Shown one piece after another: positions 34,884 to 44,054 of a DNA stretch of 57,942 nucleotides (position 1 is its first letter; each line of letters begins with the position of its first letter). The translations under genes and the position numbers were made by a program. This stretch comes from Bacteroidota bacterium (lineage in GTDB: Bacteria; Bacteroidota; Ignavibacteria; Ignavibacteriales; Ignavibacteriaceae), in assembly GCA_022564295.1 (NCBI GenBank), contig JADFLR010000026.1:1-57942 (forward strand), given 5' to 3'. The notes beneath the pieces were generated by a model. The model had not been told where the DNA came from. It did not search any database and was given only the letters and a program-made list of their open reading frames with translations.

Positions 34884-35138
34884 TTAATTGTCCTTATTGT
34901 TTGTAAATTATGAAACTAAGTTAAAACAGGTGGGAATAAAAACAAAACAAAAAATAAAGTGTAACTATAATTACTTGATTAATTTCTGCTATTGTTTTTT
35001 CTTTGAAGGAGATTATTTTATTAATCTGAATACATACTATAATAAATTCCTACGGAATTATACTGAAAAAACAACAAGGAGATTCTAATTCTCAGGATAA
35101 GTTAATAAATGTTTTTTGAATTTTTCAACACAGTAACG

Positions 35139-35924
35139 TTATTGTGGAAATAGTAATTGTACTTGAGCCCTCAATTGTCCATCCGGTCCGCTATCCGGTT
35201 TTACAACGTTTACGTAATATGATATCTGTGCATTTACAGGTTGTTTTCCAATACTAAAGATCTTGCCGATTCCTGCTCCAAAGGGAACTATCCACTGTTG
35301 TCCATCTGGTGCTTTCCAGTTTGCAGTGATAATAGGTGCGCTAACCAAATACCATTTATCAGGTAGATTGTAATTAATAAAATATTGTAGCAATAACTGG
35401 TTAACATCATTTCGGTCTGAATCTCCGGCAAATGACCATATATTGTTTGCGAGTGCCCCAATAACAAATTTACCTGGCATTGTTAATACAACAAACGATG
35501 GACCAATTGCCCACTTACCCGTCCCAAGTGATTCATCAGTTGCTGTTGGTAAAAGTAATATGCCACCCAAGCCCCAAATAAGTTTACCTGGAAATGCCGG
35601 AGACAGCCATGCTGTAGCGTTAATATCACCTATTCCAAATTTGTTTTCGCTGCCCGTATAAAAAGATGGCTGCCAGATTAGAGGAATAATTGTGCGCGTT
35701 ATTAAATTCCAATCTTTGTTAATAGAAATAGGAATTACGGGCTGAATGTTTAGCACATTCTGGATTTCATCATCCGGTCCGATTCCAAAATTAGTATTAT
35801 TTTGAAACGGCAAACTGATAAGATTGCTGAGAGGGTTTTGTGTTTTTTGTGCAAGATCATCCTGAGCAAATAACTGAGTTGTTGTTAAAAAAAACAACAA
35901 AATTGTAATTAGTGTTGAATACAT
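35139..35924 (-). CDS. Outer-membrane barrel, neuromedin-U-like / phenol-meta family
   Basis: 261 residues. Signal peptide 1-20 (LFAQ) then QKTQNPLSNLISLPFQNN, the family opening of proteins called neuromedin U in bacterial databases, and strand pairs GIGDINATAWLSP, IPLIWQP and VPFGAGIGKIF. The name is historical; these are predicted outer-membrane barrels. The final strand is AQVQLLFPQ. It stands alone between an intergenic region and the GntH-like gene. Transport of a hydrophobic or aromatic compound would suit the family, but nothing here shows a substrate. Confidence 0.75.
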   Translation of the reverse strand: MYSTLITILLFFLTTTQLFAQDDLAQKTQNPLSNLISLPFQNNTNFGIGPDDEIQNVLNIQPVIPISINKDWNLITRTIIPLIWQPSFYTGSENKFGIGDINATAWLSPAFPGKLIWGLGGILLLPTATDESLGTGKWAIGPSFVVLTMPGKFVIGALANNIWSFAGDSDRNDVNQLLLQYFINYNLPDKWYLVSAPIITANWKAPDGQQWIVPFGAGIGKIFSIGKQPVNAQISYYVNVVKPDSGPDGQLRAQVQLLFPQ

Positions 35925-35979
35925 ATTATTGATTATATTTTAATTGTGAAGATAGATTACAGTAACAATATCTAATATA

Positions 35980-36019
35980 AAAAATCCCTGCCGAATAATA
36001 AATTATTAAACAGCAGGGA
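35980..36019 (-). terminator. Rho-independent terminator
   Basis: TCCCTGC (35985-35991) pairs with GCAGGGA (36013-36019). On the minus strand the stem is preceded by TTTTT and followed by TTTTTTATATT. It closes the gene at 36034-37473. Confidence 0.75.
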
Positions 36020-36033
36020 AAAATTAAATTAAA

Positions 36034-37473
36034 TTATTTATCACTTTCCTCTTTTGCTTGCTCTTCCAGTATTTTCTGATTCTTTTTCTTTAATCTCCAT
36101 TGAGCACCCATACTTGCTTTAAGATTATCAGGTAATTGATCCATAGGAACTACCAAATCACCTTCCACAGGCCACTCTTCAAGTAAATGAGGCATATAAC
36201 CAGCAGGGTAATATTTTTCAGGATCAATTTGCTGTTCACGCACAAACGGTTCTTGAATTTCTTCGCGACTCTTTGGTGGATGAGGCACTACCAACTGTCC
36301 GTTATCAAAATTCATCTGCGGCGCACGACTATTAGGAAAGTCCGGAAGGATTCCCTCTCTTACCCATACAGCATCTTTAGTCATATTTACAACAATCCCA
36401 TCAGGCGCTCCAAAATGAAAAGGACCTTTCCAATGTTCCCGAACCTCTGCCACAGTTTCTTCATTTAGAAACGGATCAAAATTCATGTGCGTGGTCATGA
36501 ACAGTCTCGGTTGTATCTGATTTGCCAGGTAACCCGAAGCGTAAGCAGGGGTGTGGTGTGTATCGATGGTGTAACGTGCCAGGAATGGAGGCACTCCTTG
36601 TACACCCGCGTTGATTTCTACAACTTCAGGTTGTAATTCGGTGATATAGAGATCCACTCCTTTAGCATATTTGATATCGAGTTCGCTTGGGCGTCCATCT
36701 CCAGTCCAAACCATACTCATTCCGTTCCAATCCAGACGATAACCGGATGCCCCATCCTTGGCATGCGAACGCTGCCAGTGGATAACTTTTACCCCGTTCT
36801 TTTCATAAACTACGCCGCCATTGTCCCGGAAATCGAATTCGTTAACCTGTATGTCCCAGCCCTTGCCGACAGGGAACACGCTAAATGCATCGCGATGCCA
36901 ACCTAACATCATCTTCATACCTTCAACCATGGTTTTGGTGCCATATTCAGGTGTACGTCCTGATGGTCCGTGAATGGTCAAGGGCTCATGCCAGCCGCCT
37001 GCCCATGTGCCAAACATCCATAAATATGGAAGTGATCCAAAATGATCTACATGCAAATGGGTTATAAATACATGCTTTATTTGATTGAGAGATACTCGTG
37101 CAGCAACGTAATTAGCTACAGCGCCTTCCCCCATATCAAATACAAAGTTGTCGCCATTACCCAATTCAACATAGATTGAAGTGTTCATCTGCCCGGGTCG
37201 AATATTGGGTGCTGTACCCATAAATGTAATTCGCATTTCATTTGGCTGCACTTCTTCTGTGCCCGGGAACCAGTTGGCAGCGCTTTTAAGCCAGGGCATT
37301 GGTCTTACACCTTCATAAAGCAAACCTTCTTTCCATCTACCCATTGGTACACCACCAGTGAGTGCTGCTTTAATGTCTTCTTCGTTCGATGGTGTTTGTA
37401 ATTCCTGACTATAACCAAAATCGGCTATAAGAAATACACCAAGCAATATGATTGGAATAATTTTTTTAAGCAT
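36034..37473 (-). CDS. Secreted MBL-fold metallo-hydrolase, GntH-like paralogue
   Basis: 479 residues. A cleavable signal peptide (about 1-22, GYSQ) replaces the anchor seen in the paralogue at 26076-27290. The domain starts FMGTAPNIRPGQMN and has FDMGEG, THLHVDHFGS (HxHxDH), HWQRSHAKDG, WTGDGRPS and TTHMNFDPF, giving a full two-metal site. A C-terminal extension of about 90 Pro/Glu-rich residues ends in EEQAKEESDK. Proteins of this kind act in the periplasm or outside the cell. AAGGAG nine bases before the ATG supports the start. Base use appears more G+C-rich than neighbouring genes, hinting at transfer. Confidence 0.78.
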   Translation of the reverse strand: MLKKIIPIILLGVFLIADFGYSQELQTPSNEEDIKAALTGGVPMGRWKEGLLYEGVRPMPWLKSAANWFPGTEEVQPNEMRITFMGTAPNIRPGQMNTSIYVELGNGDNFVFDMGEGAVANYVAARVSLNQIKHVFITHLHVDHFGSLPYLWMFGTWAGGWHEPLTIHGPSGRTPEYGTKTMVEGMKMMLGWHRDAFSVFPVGKGWDIQVNEFDFRDNGGVVYEKNGVKVIHWQRSHAKDGASGYRLDWNGMSMVWTGDGRPSELDIKYAKGVDLYITELQPEVVEINAGVQGVPPFLARYTIDTHHTPAYASGYLANQIQPRLFMTTHMNFDPFLNEETVAEVREHWKGPFHFGAPDGIVVNMTKDAVWVREGILPDFPNSRAPQMNFDNGQLVVPHPPKSREEIQEPFVREQQIDPEKYYPAGYMPHLLEEWPVEGDLVVPMDQLPDNLKASMGAQWRLKKKNQKILEEQAKEESDK

Positions 37474-37678
37474 AATATGTCTCCTTGTTTTGTTGATAGA
37501 ATGTTATTATTAGTTTAATTTTAAATTGATTACATACTGAAAATGATATCTTACATTTACTATTTATATGCGAGTTTCAAATTCAGGCAGGAATGAGAGT
37601 GCGCGGAACTTTTTAATCAATGAAAAAAAACAAGCAATTTTTTGGAAAAATAAGCTACAAATATTCTGAGTTTATTAA

Positions 37679-37870
37679 TTAATAAATCGGATACCCAATT
37701 CCAACAGGAGGATAATAACCGCCTCTATAACCACCGCCATAGCCCCCCCAGCCACCGGGAGCGTACACCCCAACTCCAACTGTTACGTGCCCACCGCCTC
37801 CACAATTAGGAATAAATATTAGTGATAATAAAAGCAAACCTAAAACGATGATCGATTTAATTTTTTTCAT
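37679..37870 (-). CDS. Small Gly/Tyr-rich lipoprotein
   Basis: 63 residues. The lipoprotein signal ends IPNC (Cys23), followed by GGGGHVTVGVGVYAPGG and a Gly/Tyr-rich end (PPVGIGYPIY). The ATG overlaps the end of the VOC protein gene by 14 bases. It is very short and low in complexity, but the clean signal peptide and the codon pattern favour a real gene. Function unknown. Confidence 0.6.
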   Translation of the reverse strand: MKKIKSIIVLGLLLLSLIFIPNCGGGGHVTVGVGVYAPGGWGGYGGGYRGGYYPPVGIGYPIY

Positions 37871-38765
37871 TTAACTTATCCATTATTTCTTTTGAAAGAG
37901 GCCAGTTGTGGATTGTAAATACAGCGCCTGAAGGGTCTGTAATTATTGCTGCTTCATTGCCAATTATTCCCTCAGAAGCAACCAGAATATCTCCACCCAA
38001 TTCTTTTACTTTGTTCTCAACATCCTTTACATCTTTTACAGCTACAAAAGGAAGCCAGTTTGGTTTTACATCATCAAAAGGGATTTTGAGAACACCGGCT
38101 CTTCTTTTTTCTTTGGTTCTTAAAATTACATAATCATTATCCGATCTTGTTTTGTATTCTTCCAGAGTGTAGTTGAATAATGATTTATAAAATGCAACCG
38201 AATTATTCAAATCATCCGTCCACAACTCATCCCAGAACCAATTATTATATTCGACTTCAACATCTTCGGGATCACCCGTAGAGGAATTTACAACAGCAAT
38301 AAGTGCTCCTCGTGTATCGGCAAAGATTGCAATTCTTCCCCTGTTCATTATATCAAACGGTTCTCTGAAAACTTTGCAATTTTGCTTTATTACTTCCTGA
38401 AAAACGCCGTCAACATCTTCCACTGAAATATACTCCATCCACTGAGAAGCATAATTAGTTTCATCATCTTTTTTCTCTAAGTGAATGATCCCGCCAATAG
38501 CATTACCGTTGAATAAAATTGTTGTGTATATTGCTTCAGGATCACCACCGTTGTCAAACTTCCAACCAAAAAGACCGCCGTAAAAACTTTTTACCGAGTT
38601 AACATCATCGGTAAGCAAATCGTGCCATACAATTTTACCTGTTAGTTTATTGTTGGTTGGTGTTTTTGTTATCGGTGGGACAATTAATTGTTTTTGTTCA
38701 CATCCCAATAAAACAAAAATGATTGAAATAGTGGTTAATAATTTTAATGATGTTATTATATTCAT
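37857..38765 (-). CDS. Lipoprotein with two VOC (glyoxalase-fold) domains
   Basis: 302 residues. Lipobox LLGC (Cys22). Two glyoxalase/bleomycin-resistance domains follow: the first about 40-160 (KIVWHDLLTDDVNSVKSFY, GLFGWKF), the second about 175-295 (DELWTDDLNNSVAFYKSLF, then EAAIITDPSGAVFTIHNW). The first has WHDL (His) and the second WDEL, with Glu in place of a His ligand. Two VOC domains fused are usual for CFP30/27-like small-molecule-binding proteins; an envelope lipoprotein form is less common. A binding or chaperone role is more likely than a glyoxalase role. It overlaps the small lipoprotein gene. Confidence 0.8.
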   Translation of the reverse strand: MNIITSLKLLTTISIIFVLLGCEQKQLIVPPITKTPTNNKLTGKIVWHDLLTDDVNSVKSFYGGLFGWKFDNGGDPEAIYTTILFNGNAIGGIIHLEKKDDETNYASQWMEYISVEDVDGVFQEVIKQNCKVFREPFDIMNRGRIAIFADTRGALIAVVNSSTGDPEDVEVEYNNWFWDELWTDDLNNSVAFYKSLFNYTLEEYKTRSDNDYVILRTKEKRRAGVLKIPFDDVKPNWLPFVAVKDVKDVENKVKELGGDILVASEGIIGNEAAIITDPSGAVFTIHNWPLSKEIMDKLNEKN

Positions 38766-38971
38766 TGTTTCTTATAAAAGGTTTTAAAAAGCAGAATCAA
38801 AATTAAAAAGTTTGAGAATGATGTCAACATATAAAATCGATGCATTGACATCAACCCAAAATTCAGTTCTAAAATATTAATTATTCCATCAGCTAAAGTT
38901 GATGGAGAATTTGATCTTAAAAATTTCTTTTACGCTCATCATAATATAGAGCCTGCAGCACAACCTGAAAA

Positions 38972-39042
38972 TGTCGCCCTGTACTTGTTTCAGGTTCTCA
39001 AAACTAATTGATTTTAGATGCTGAAATAAATTCAGCATGACA
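38972..39042. repeat. 71-bp double-hairpin dispersed repeat, copy 2
   Basis: Opposite orientation to the copy at 32003-32073, with the same length and four mismatches. It ends two bases from the stop codon of the 39045-39548 gene. The double hairpin could also act as a transcript end or stabiliser. Confidence 0.8.
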
Positions 39043-39044
39043 AA

Positions 39045-39548
39045 TTAAAGATCGCTGCCTTTTTCTTCACTTGCGGGTTCAGTAACAGGTTCAATAGGTT
39101 CACCTATTAATGGTAACTGTGAAGCTATCTGGATATCTATAATCATTTCAATCTGGTTCATCACCTGCATAAATTTAACCGCTCTTGCAGGAGCAATGAC
39201 TTTGCCGAATTTTTTTAAATAATTCCTCTTAAGATCAAGTTTCTTTTTCTGTATATCAAAATTGGTGTTCATTAATTCAACAGCTTTCTCATCAGTTATA
39301 TTTTCATAATTAGCAGCATAATTCTTTATTAATTTTAATGTTTCATCACCAAGTTTAGATTTTTCAAAATCGAATTCGCGGTATAATGGCCAGAATACTT
39401 CTGATTCCTGATCAGTGAACTGCATAACTTCTGTAATTAATGCAACTTTTTTTGTACCCATGTCCTGCCGCAGCAACTCGAAATATGATTCCTGCGCGAA
39501 AGTGAATGAAGATGCTATTATAAAAATAGCAATAATGAATTTTTTCAT
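39045..39548 (-). CDS. Secreted all-helical protein, paralogue of 16153-16617
   Basis: 167 residues. Signal peptide about 1-18 (TFAQ), then a helical domain: YFELLRQDMGTKKVALI, FWPLYREFDFEKSKLGDE, LKLIKNYAANYENITDE, RAVKFMQVMNQIEMI, with a short acidic tail. The same order of motifs occurs in the 154-residue protein at 16153-16617. It may be a Spy/CpxP-like periplasmic chaperone by analogy. AAGG lies nine bases before the ATG. A 71-bp repeat follows the stop codon directly. Confidence 0.7.
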   Translation of the reverse strand: MKKFIIAIFIIASSFTFAQESYFELLRQDMGTKKVALITEVMQFTDQESEVFWPLYREFDFEKSKLGDETLKLIKNYAANYENITDEKAVELMNTNFDIQKKKLDLKRNYLKKFGKVIAPARAVKFMQVMNQIEMIIDIQIASQLPLIGEPIEPVTEPASEEKGSDL

Positions 39549-39668
39549 TAGTGTACCTTTTTCTGTTTATTAATGGAAAATAATTATAGTAAGTGATAAA
39601 ATATAACGATTTATTCGGAGAGATTTAAATAGCTGAGATTAATTCTATTAATATATCCTATTAAATAA

Positions 39669-39726
39669 TAGAGACTTCTGAAATATAAAATTGTGACAAA
39701 GATGATTGAATTATCAGAAGTCTCTA
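39669..39726 (-). terminator. Long-loop hairpin, possible terminator
   Basis: TAGAGACTTCTGA (39669-39681) pairs perfectly with TCAGAAGTCTCTA (39714-39726) around a 32-base loop. On the minus strand it is followed by TTATTTAATAGG, so it could end the 41668-39779 transcript, but the loop is long for that. Confidence 0.5.
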
Positions 39727-39778
39727 ACAATAATTGACTCAAGCATTTGACGTGCACATCATATGCATTTACATACGA

Positions 39779-41668
39779 TTAGAAATAATATCTCCAATCG
39801 AAAGCGAAGCGTACACCGACATACCAAACATTATCCAGCTCAGGTATCTCAACACCTGGCGGAACGATTACAGTTTCGCTATTTGGTATATCAACTCCAA
39901 AATTTATCTGAATTACTAAACTGGAACTCTGATCGAGTGCGAATGTGCGGAATGGACGATATTCAAGAATCGGAAAATCAAGCTGTGTAGACTTAAATGT
40001 AATAAGAGTTGTATTATCATTATTAGCACCCTGTCCTGGTATTAGTATAGCATCTTTCTTATCTCCGCGGCCGTACAATGCAACTCCAATTTCGCGACCC
40101 AAAATGAATTGAAAACGTCCGATGGGTGTTGCAATTCCTGCCTGCCAGGGAATGAGACCGCCGTTAACTGCTTGTACTCCTACATGAGCAAGTGACTTAG
40201 GTGATGTGAGTCCAAGGATTGGACCAAGAATTAACAAATCACCCGGTATGAGCCAGAACGGCATTCGAAAACGCAATATGAATGCACTTCGTCCCGGAAT
40301 AGCAGATGTAATTTGTCCTGCCTCAGGAAGAGCTGGCGAATCACCAAATTTCATGGTTGCGGCACCATCCTGCCTCCAGCCAAGATCGAGGAATATAAGT
40401 CCGTCACCAGACTCGTTCAATACTCCTTCCAAACCAAATCCCAACCGAATTGCTACATCAATTCCGCCGACACCACCCACAGTTGTCTGCTCCGTTCCAA
40501 ACCCTCCATTTACAGTTGCTCCACGTAATGCCGGAACAACACCTATAAATGCTCCGAGCTCAGCTCGAAAGCGTGGAAGTTCGCCTAAACCGATTGCAAG
40601 CCCTGGAACTGAAGTCTGAACAAGTACATCACCGAGAAAAGTATTTATTTGCGTGTCCTCAATGCTCCTTGGGGGTACAAAATTGTTTGTACAAACGTTA
40701 AAGCTATTCTGTGTTGATTGATAAGATTCATTTGCAGCAGAATAATCTATATTAACTTTACCGCTCGCAACATCTAATAGCTGCTCTATACTTAATCGTA
40801 TGGAAATAGCTGCAAGTTCTGCGTCCTGAGGACGCATATACGAATCGCCCATCAATACAACACGCTTTCCATCCCACGTTGTAACCGCAAGTCCTTTCTC
40901 ATTATAGTAATCGTGAGTACCTTTGCGTTGTGAAGCATCACCCCATGTACCTGCAACATGCCCGGATGCAAATACATCCTCAAGAAAATGTAAAGCAAAT
41001 GCTTCATCAGCAAGAACGGATAAGATTAATGCTGAGCGTTCTTTCTGTGATAAAATTTTAATATTTAATCTGGCTGCTTTCATTAAAGCGCTGATATGGA
41101 ACAATGTATAAGCAGCTAAAGCATTAAGATCTGCTCCCTCAGTTAAACACGCCATTAAATATTCACGAGCATTTGTTCCAACCTCGGGGCGTGCGAGTAA
41201 AAAGTGAACATTGTTTGAGCCTGCTCGGGTTGCGTATTCGACATCAACTCGCTGAAAATTAATATCAGAGTCTCTCAATGCGTTTATGTGCTTGTGACGA
41301 TTTTCTGCTTCAGCGAGATCTATCTTTAGTTGTGCTGCTACATCTGCGACCTTTAATATCCAATCAGTTTCCAAAACGTTGTAAAGCAAATTTTCCGGCG
41401 AACAGGAGTGATCACCGCTTATTGCAGTCCACGAAGCATAATCGAGGAATTGAGGATTAGTGCTTTGTGCTGCATCTATTACTGCTTCTGTTAGTCTTGA
41501 TTCATAACCAATACGTGCTTCCGACCACAATTTATCAAGTATAGAACGGTATTCCGCAGAAAGATTTTGTATTGCCATCAGAGCAATATCTCTGTGTTCA
41601 GGGTAAACCCATGCATTTAAATGGATTATACTGAGAAAAAGAAAAATCACAGTAAATATTACTTTCAT
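39779..41668 (-). CDS. Zinc-dependent phospholipase C-like domain fused to an outer-membrane barrel
   Basis: About 629 residues. Start ATG 41668 has AAGAGG upstream; a TTG five codons earlier is less likely. After a signal peptide (about 1-20), the N-terminal half (about 20-320) is helical with ligand-like residues of the phospholipase C/S1-P1 nuclease fold: WVYPEHRDIAL at the mature N-terminus, GDHSC, ALHFLEDVFASGHVAGTWG and GTHDYYNEKG. The C-terminal half (about 330-629) is a beta-rich domain with SAFILRFRMPFW, GRFQFILGREIGV and the ending FAFDWRYYF, which looks like a barrel. I infer a surface-anchored or autotransporter-like hydrolase. The fold is recognised by eye; the substrate is not known. 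Confidence 0.65.
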   Translation of the reverse strand: MKVIFTVIFLFLSIIHLNAWVYPEHRDIALMAIQNLSAEYRSILDKLWSEARIGYESRLTEAVIDAAQSTNPQFLDYASWTAISGDHSCSPENLLYNVLETDWILKVADVAAQLKIDLAEAENRHKHINALRDSDINFQRVDVEYATRAGSNNVHFLLARPEVGTNAREYLMACLTEGADLNALAAYTLFHISALMKAARLNIKILSQKERSALILSVLADEAFALHFLEDVFASGHVAGTWGDASQRKGTHDYYNEKGLAVTTWDGKRVVLMGDSYMRPQDAELAAISIRLSIEQLLDVASGKVNIDYSAANESYQSTQNSFNVCTNNFVPPRSIEDTQINTFLGDVLVQTSVPGLAIGLGELPRFRAELGAFIGVVPALRGATVNGGFGTEQTTVGGVGGIDVAIRLGFGLEGVLNESGDGLIFLDLGWRQDGAATMKFGDSPALPEAGQITSAIPGRSAFILRFRMPFWLIPGDLLILGPILGLTSPKSLAHVGVQAVNGGLIPWQAGIATPIGRFQFILGREIGVALYGRGDKKDAILIPGQGANNDNTTLITFKSTQLDFPILEYRPFRTFALDQSSSLVIQINFGVDIPNSETVIVPPGVEIPELDNVWYVGVRFAFDWRYYF

Positions 41669-41819
41669 TGCTAACCTCTTCAATCTGCTAATTATTAAGT
41701 CTTCTAAAATTAAGTAAAAATATTACAACGAAAAATTATATGCAAAATATAGAATTCTTGTTTATTAGATTTGATTATAATAGTTTTAGGTAATATTAAT
41801 TTTAAATCGGGAGAACATA

Positions 41820-43103
41820 TTGAAATACAAACTCAATTATTTTCTATTCTTTACTTTTATTTATTATTCTTTCACCTGCCTATGTATTGCACAATCCCCC
41901 GGAGAATTAGACAAAACATTTGGTAACGGTGGTAGGGTAAATGTTGGGATCGGTGGTTACTATGATGTAGCAAAATCAATGGCACTGCAGCATGATGGCA
42001 AAATTGTTGTGGTTGGGTATGGGAAGGAATCTCTTGTCTCATTTAAAGGATTATCTATGGCAAGATATTTACAGAATGGTGAAATGGATTATGATTTTGG
42101 TAATCTCGGTGTAATTCATAGGGTAACAAAAGATCTCGAGGGCGAAGCAAATTCAGTTGCTATCCAAAAAGATGATAAGATTGTGGTCGCAGGTTATAGT
42201 ATTAGTCCTGCCACAAATAATGAGGAGATAACTTTGGTAAGGTTTACTGAAAACGGAAATATTGATAAATCATTTGGAAACAAAGGACTTATCGTAACAG
42301 AAATAAGCAGCGAAAAGGATGTAGGTGAATCTGTTGTAATTCAAAACGACGGGAAAATAGTTGTTGTTGGAACAACTGATCATAAACCGAGTGCTGACAT
42401 TGTTCTCATTAGATATAATAAAAATGGCAGTCTTGATTATAGTTTTGGTATCGGCGGTATTGTGATAACTGATATAAATTCAGCGATGGATATAGGAAAA
42501 TCACTTGTTCTTCAGAGTGATGGAAAAATGATTGTTTCAGGTTTTACTCGCGTTGTAAATAAATTTTTTATGACTTTACTTCGCTATGATTCTTATGGTG
42601 AGCTTGATCCAACTTTTGGTAATAGCGGTATTGTAATAACCGATATAAACGGAAGAAGAGGTAAAATGGATATGGTAATGCAGAATGATGGGAAGATCAT
42701 CCTTGTCGGACCAAGTGAAGTTGAAAACTCTCATCATTTTACTGTACTTAGATTTAATAATAATGGAAGTTTGGATAAAAGTTTTGGTAACAATGGAGTA
42801 ACAAAAACAATAATTGGTGATTATAGTGAAGCGGAATCGGTTGCTTTAGATTCAAATGGTAACATTGTAGTTGCCGGCACTACTGAATTGGGAAATGAGC
42901 AATTTGTAGTTGCTATGTATGATCAGAATGGAATGTTAGTACCCGATTTTGGTTCTGATGGATTAGTAAAAACAAGTTTTATAAAAAACAGTGTTGACCG
43001 TGCACATTCTGTTGTAATTGATTATTATGGAAATATTATCGTAGCCGGTGAAACCAAAAACGATTATACAACTTTTGGTTTAATTAAGCTGATAGGGAAG
43101 TGA
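41820..43103 (+). CDS. Secreted delta-60 repeat protein
   Basis: 427 residues. Signal peptide about 1-24 (CIAQ), then seven delta-60 repeats of about 55 residues each; the repeat signature is LDxxFGxxG (LDKTFGNGGRV, LDYSFGIGGIV, LDPTFGNSGIV, LDKSFGNNGVT), with QNDGKIVVVG-type strands between, forming a propeller. Unlike the other propellers in the window it has no C-terminal sorting domain, ending LIKLIGK. TTG is the start, with GGGAG eight bases upstream. It is the only plus-strand gene between 11 and 58 kb and converges with the PAP2 gene. The function of these repeats is unknown. Confidence 0.85.
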   Translation: MKYKLNYFLFFTFIYYSFTCLCIAQSPGELDKTFGNGGRVNVGIGGYYDVAKSMALQHDGKIVVVGYGKESLVSFKGLSMARYLQNGEMDYDFGNLGVIHRVTKDLEGEANSVAIQKDDKIVVAGYSISPATNNEEITLVRFTENGNIDKSFGNKGLIVTEISSEKDVGESVVIQNDGKIVVVGTTDHKPSADIVLIRYNKNGSLDYSFGIGGIVITDINSAMDIGKSLVLQSDGKMIVSGFTRVVNKFFMTLLRYDSYGELDPTFGNSGIVITDINGRRGKMDMVMQNDGKIILVGPSEVENSHHFTVLRFNNNGSLDKSFGNNGVTKTIIGDYSEAESVALDSNGNIVVAGTTELGNEQFVVAMYDQNGMLVPDFGSDGLVKTSFIKNSVDRAHSVVIDYYGNIIVAGETKNDYTTFGLIKLIGK

Positions 43104-43143
43104 AGTTATTCTTGTTTGTTGTCATCCCCAGCAATTAAAAGTT

Positions 43144-43190
43144 TCCCCTCCCTTGGGGGACTATGAAAATCTTCTATTCAAGGAGGGGAC
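43144..43190. terminator. Bidirectional hairpin between convergent genes
   Basis: TCCCCTCCCTTG (43144-43155) pairs with CAAGGAGGGGA (43179-43189) with one bulged base; the loop is about 23 bases. It stands between the convergent ends at 43103 and 43222 and may serve both. Confidence 0.5.
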
Positions 43191-43221
43191 TTATTTAATA
43201 ACAATCCCAAAATTAATACGC

Positions 43222-44028
43222 TTAAAATTTTATATTAAATGAAATCAAATTATTGTATGGGTTTCCTGCAGGAATAATTAATCCTTTTTCTTCTTCATCA
43301 CTTTCGTGGATGAGTGGGATGAGATAACCAATTATGCTCCCGACAATTGCTCCCGTAATTATATCGGTAGGGAAGTGCTGTCCTGCGGTATATCGTAAAT
43401 AACCAACTGTTGCAGCAAGCAGTAATGATGAACTCCATACGTATGGTTTCAAATCAGAATCAGGATAATATTTGCTGAATGTAATTGATAAAAAAACAGC
43501 CGAAGCAAAAGACACCGATGCATGAGCAGAAAAAAATGAGTGAGTGGCACTAACATTTTGTTTTATTTCATCGGGAACATCTTCATTATAAACATAAGGT
43601 CTGTAACGACTGATCAATCCTTTAGGAAGGTGGGATACGGAATAAGTTGTTAAAATATTCTGAAGATACATCGTTGAAAAAGTTCCAACATCATTACGCA
43701 CTTCTGAAGAAGTAAACATTAGGAGTGGTGATGCAATTGCTGTTATAAGCAGTACATCACTCCAATCTACAGCTGATAAAGACCAGTTGTATGTTGCTCC
43801 ACGATCGAACGAGTTAATGTTTTTTCTCGAAAGGGTATATAGTTCATCTTTACTAACGAATTTTTTGTTTTCAATTAATTTTGCATCAACCACTCCAAGT
43901 AAAATACCTCCACCGAAGATCGCAATTTCTCTACCTGCATCAAGTGAATAGGGTGATTGCGGGAAAATATTCGTTTGGAATAAAACGAATATTAGAAGTA
44001 TGTATTGAAACTTTGGGACACAGTGCAT
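43222..44028 (-). CDS. PAP2-superfamily phosphatase
   Basis: 268 residues. Signal-like N-terminal segment to about 24 (IFPQ), and the three PAP2 motifs: KGLISRYRPYV (K-x6-RP), SFFSAHAS (PSGH-like, with Ala for Gly), and RYTAGQHFPTD (R-x5-H-x3-D). Hydrophobic helices surround the motifs (VSFASAVFLSI, LLLAATVGYL, IITGAIVGSIIGYLIP), so the active site faces the periplasm. Such enzymes remove phosphate from lipids: lipid A, undecaprenyl diphosphate or phosphatidate. A paralogue is at 52580-53482. The final 10 residues (LISFNIKF) form a barrel-like aromatic end. The FadL-like gene next to it is 27 bases upstream in transcription. Confidence 0.88.
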   Translation of the reverse strand: MHCVPKFQYILLIFVLFQTNIFPQSPYSLDAGREIAIFGGGILLGVVDAKLIENKKFVSKDELYTLSRKNINSFDRGATYNWSLSAVDWSDVLLITAIASPLLMFTSSEVRNDVGTFSTMYLQNILTTYSVSHLPKGLISRYRPYVYNEDVPDEIKQNVSATHSFFSAHASVSFASAVFLSITFSKYYPDSDLKPYVWSSSLLLAATVGYLRYTAGQHFPTDIITGAIVGSIIGYLIPLIHESDEEEKGLIIPAGNPYNNLISFNIKF

Positions 44029-44054
44029 ATAAAAAAAATTACCTGAGCTAATTA

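Noticed and set aside
34888..35088. 66-codon plus-strand frame between FMN reductase and the barrel gene
   Set aside because: AT-rich chance frame with no ribosome site, domain or coding pattern.
26076..37473. Guanitoxin biosynthesis cluster, suggested by GntH-like names
   Set aside because: None of the other gnt enzymes is present; only the metallo-hydrolase fold is shared.
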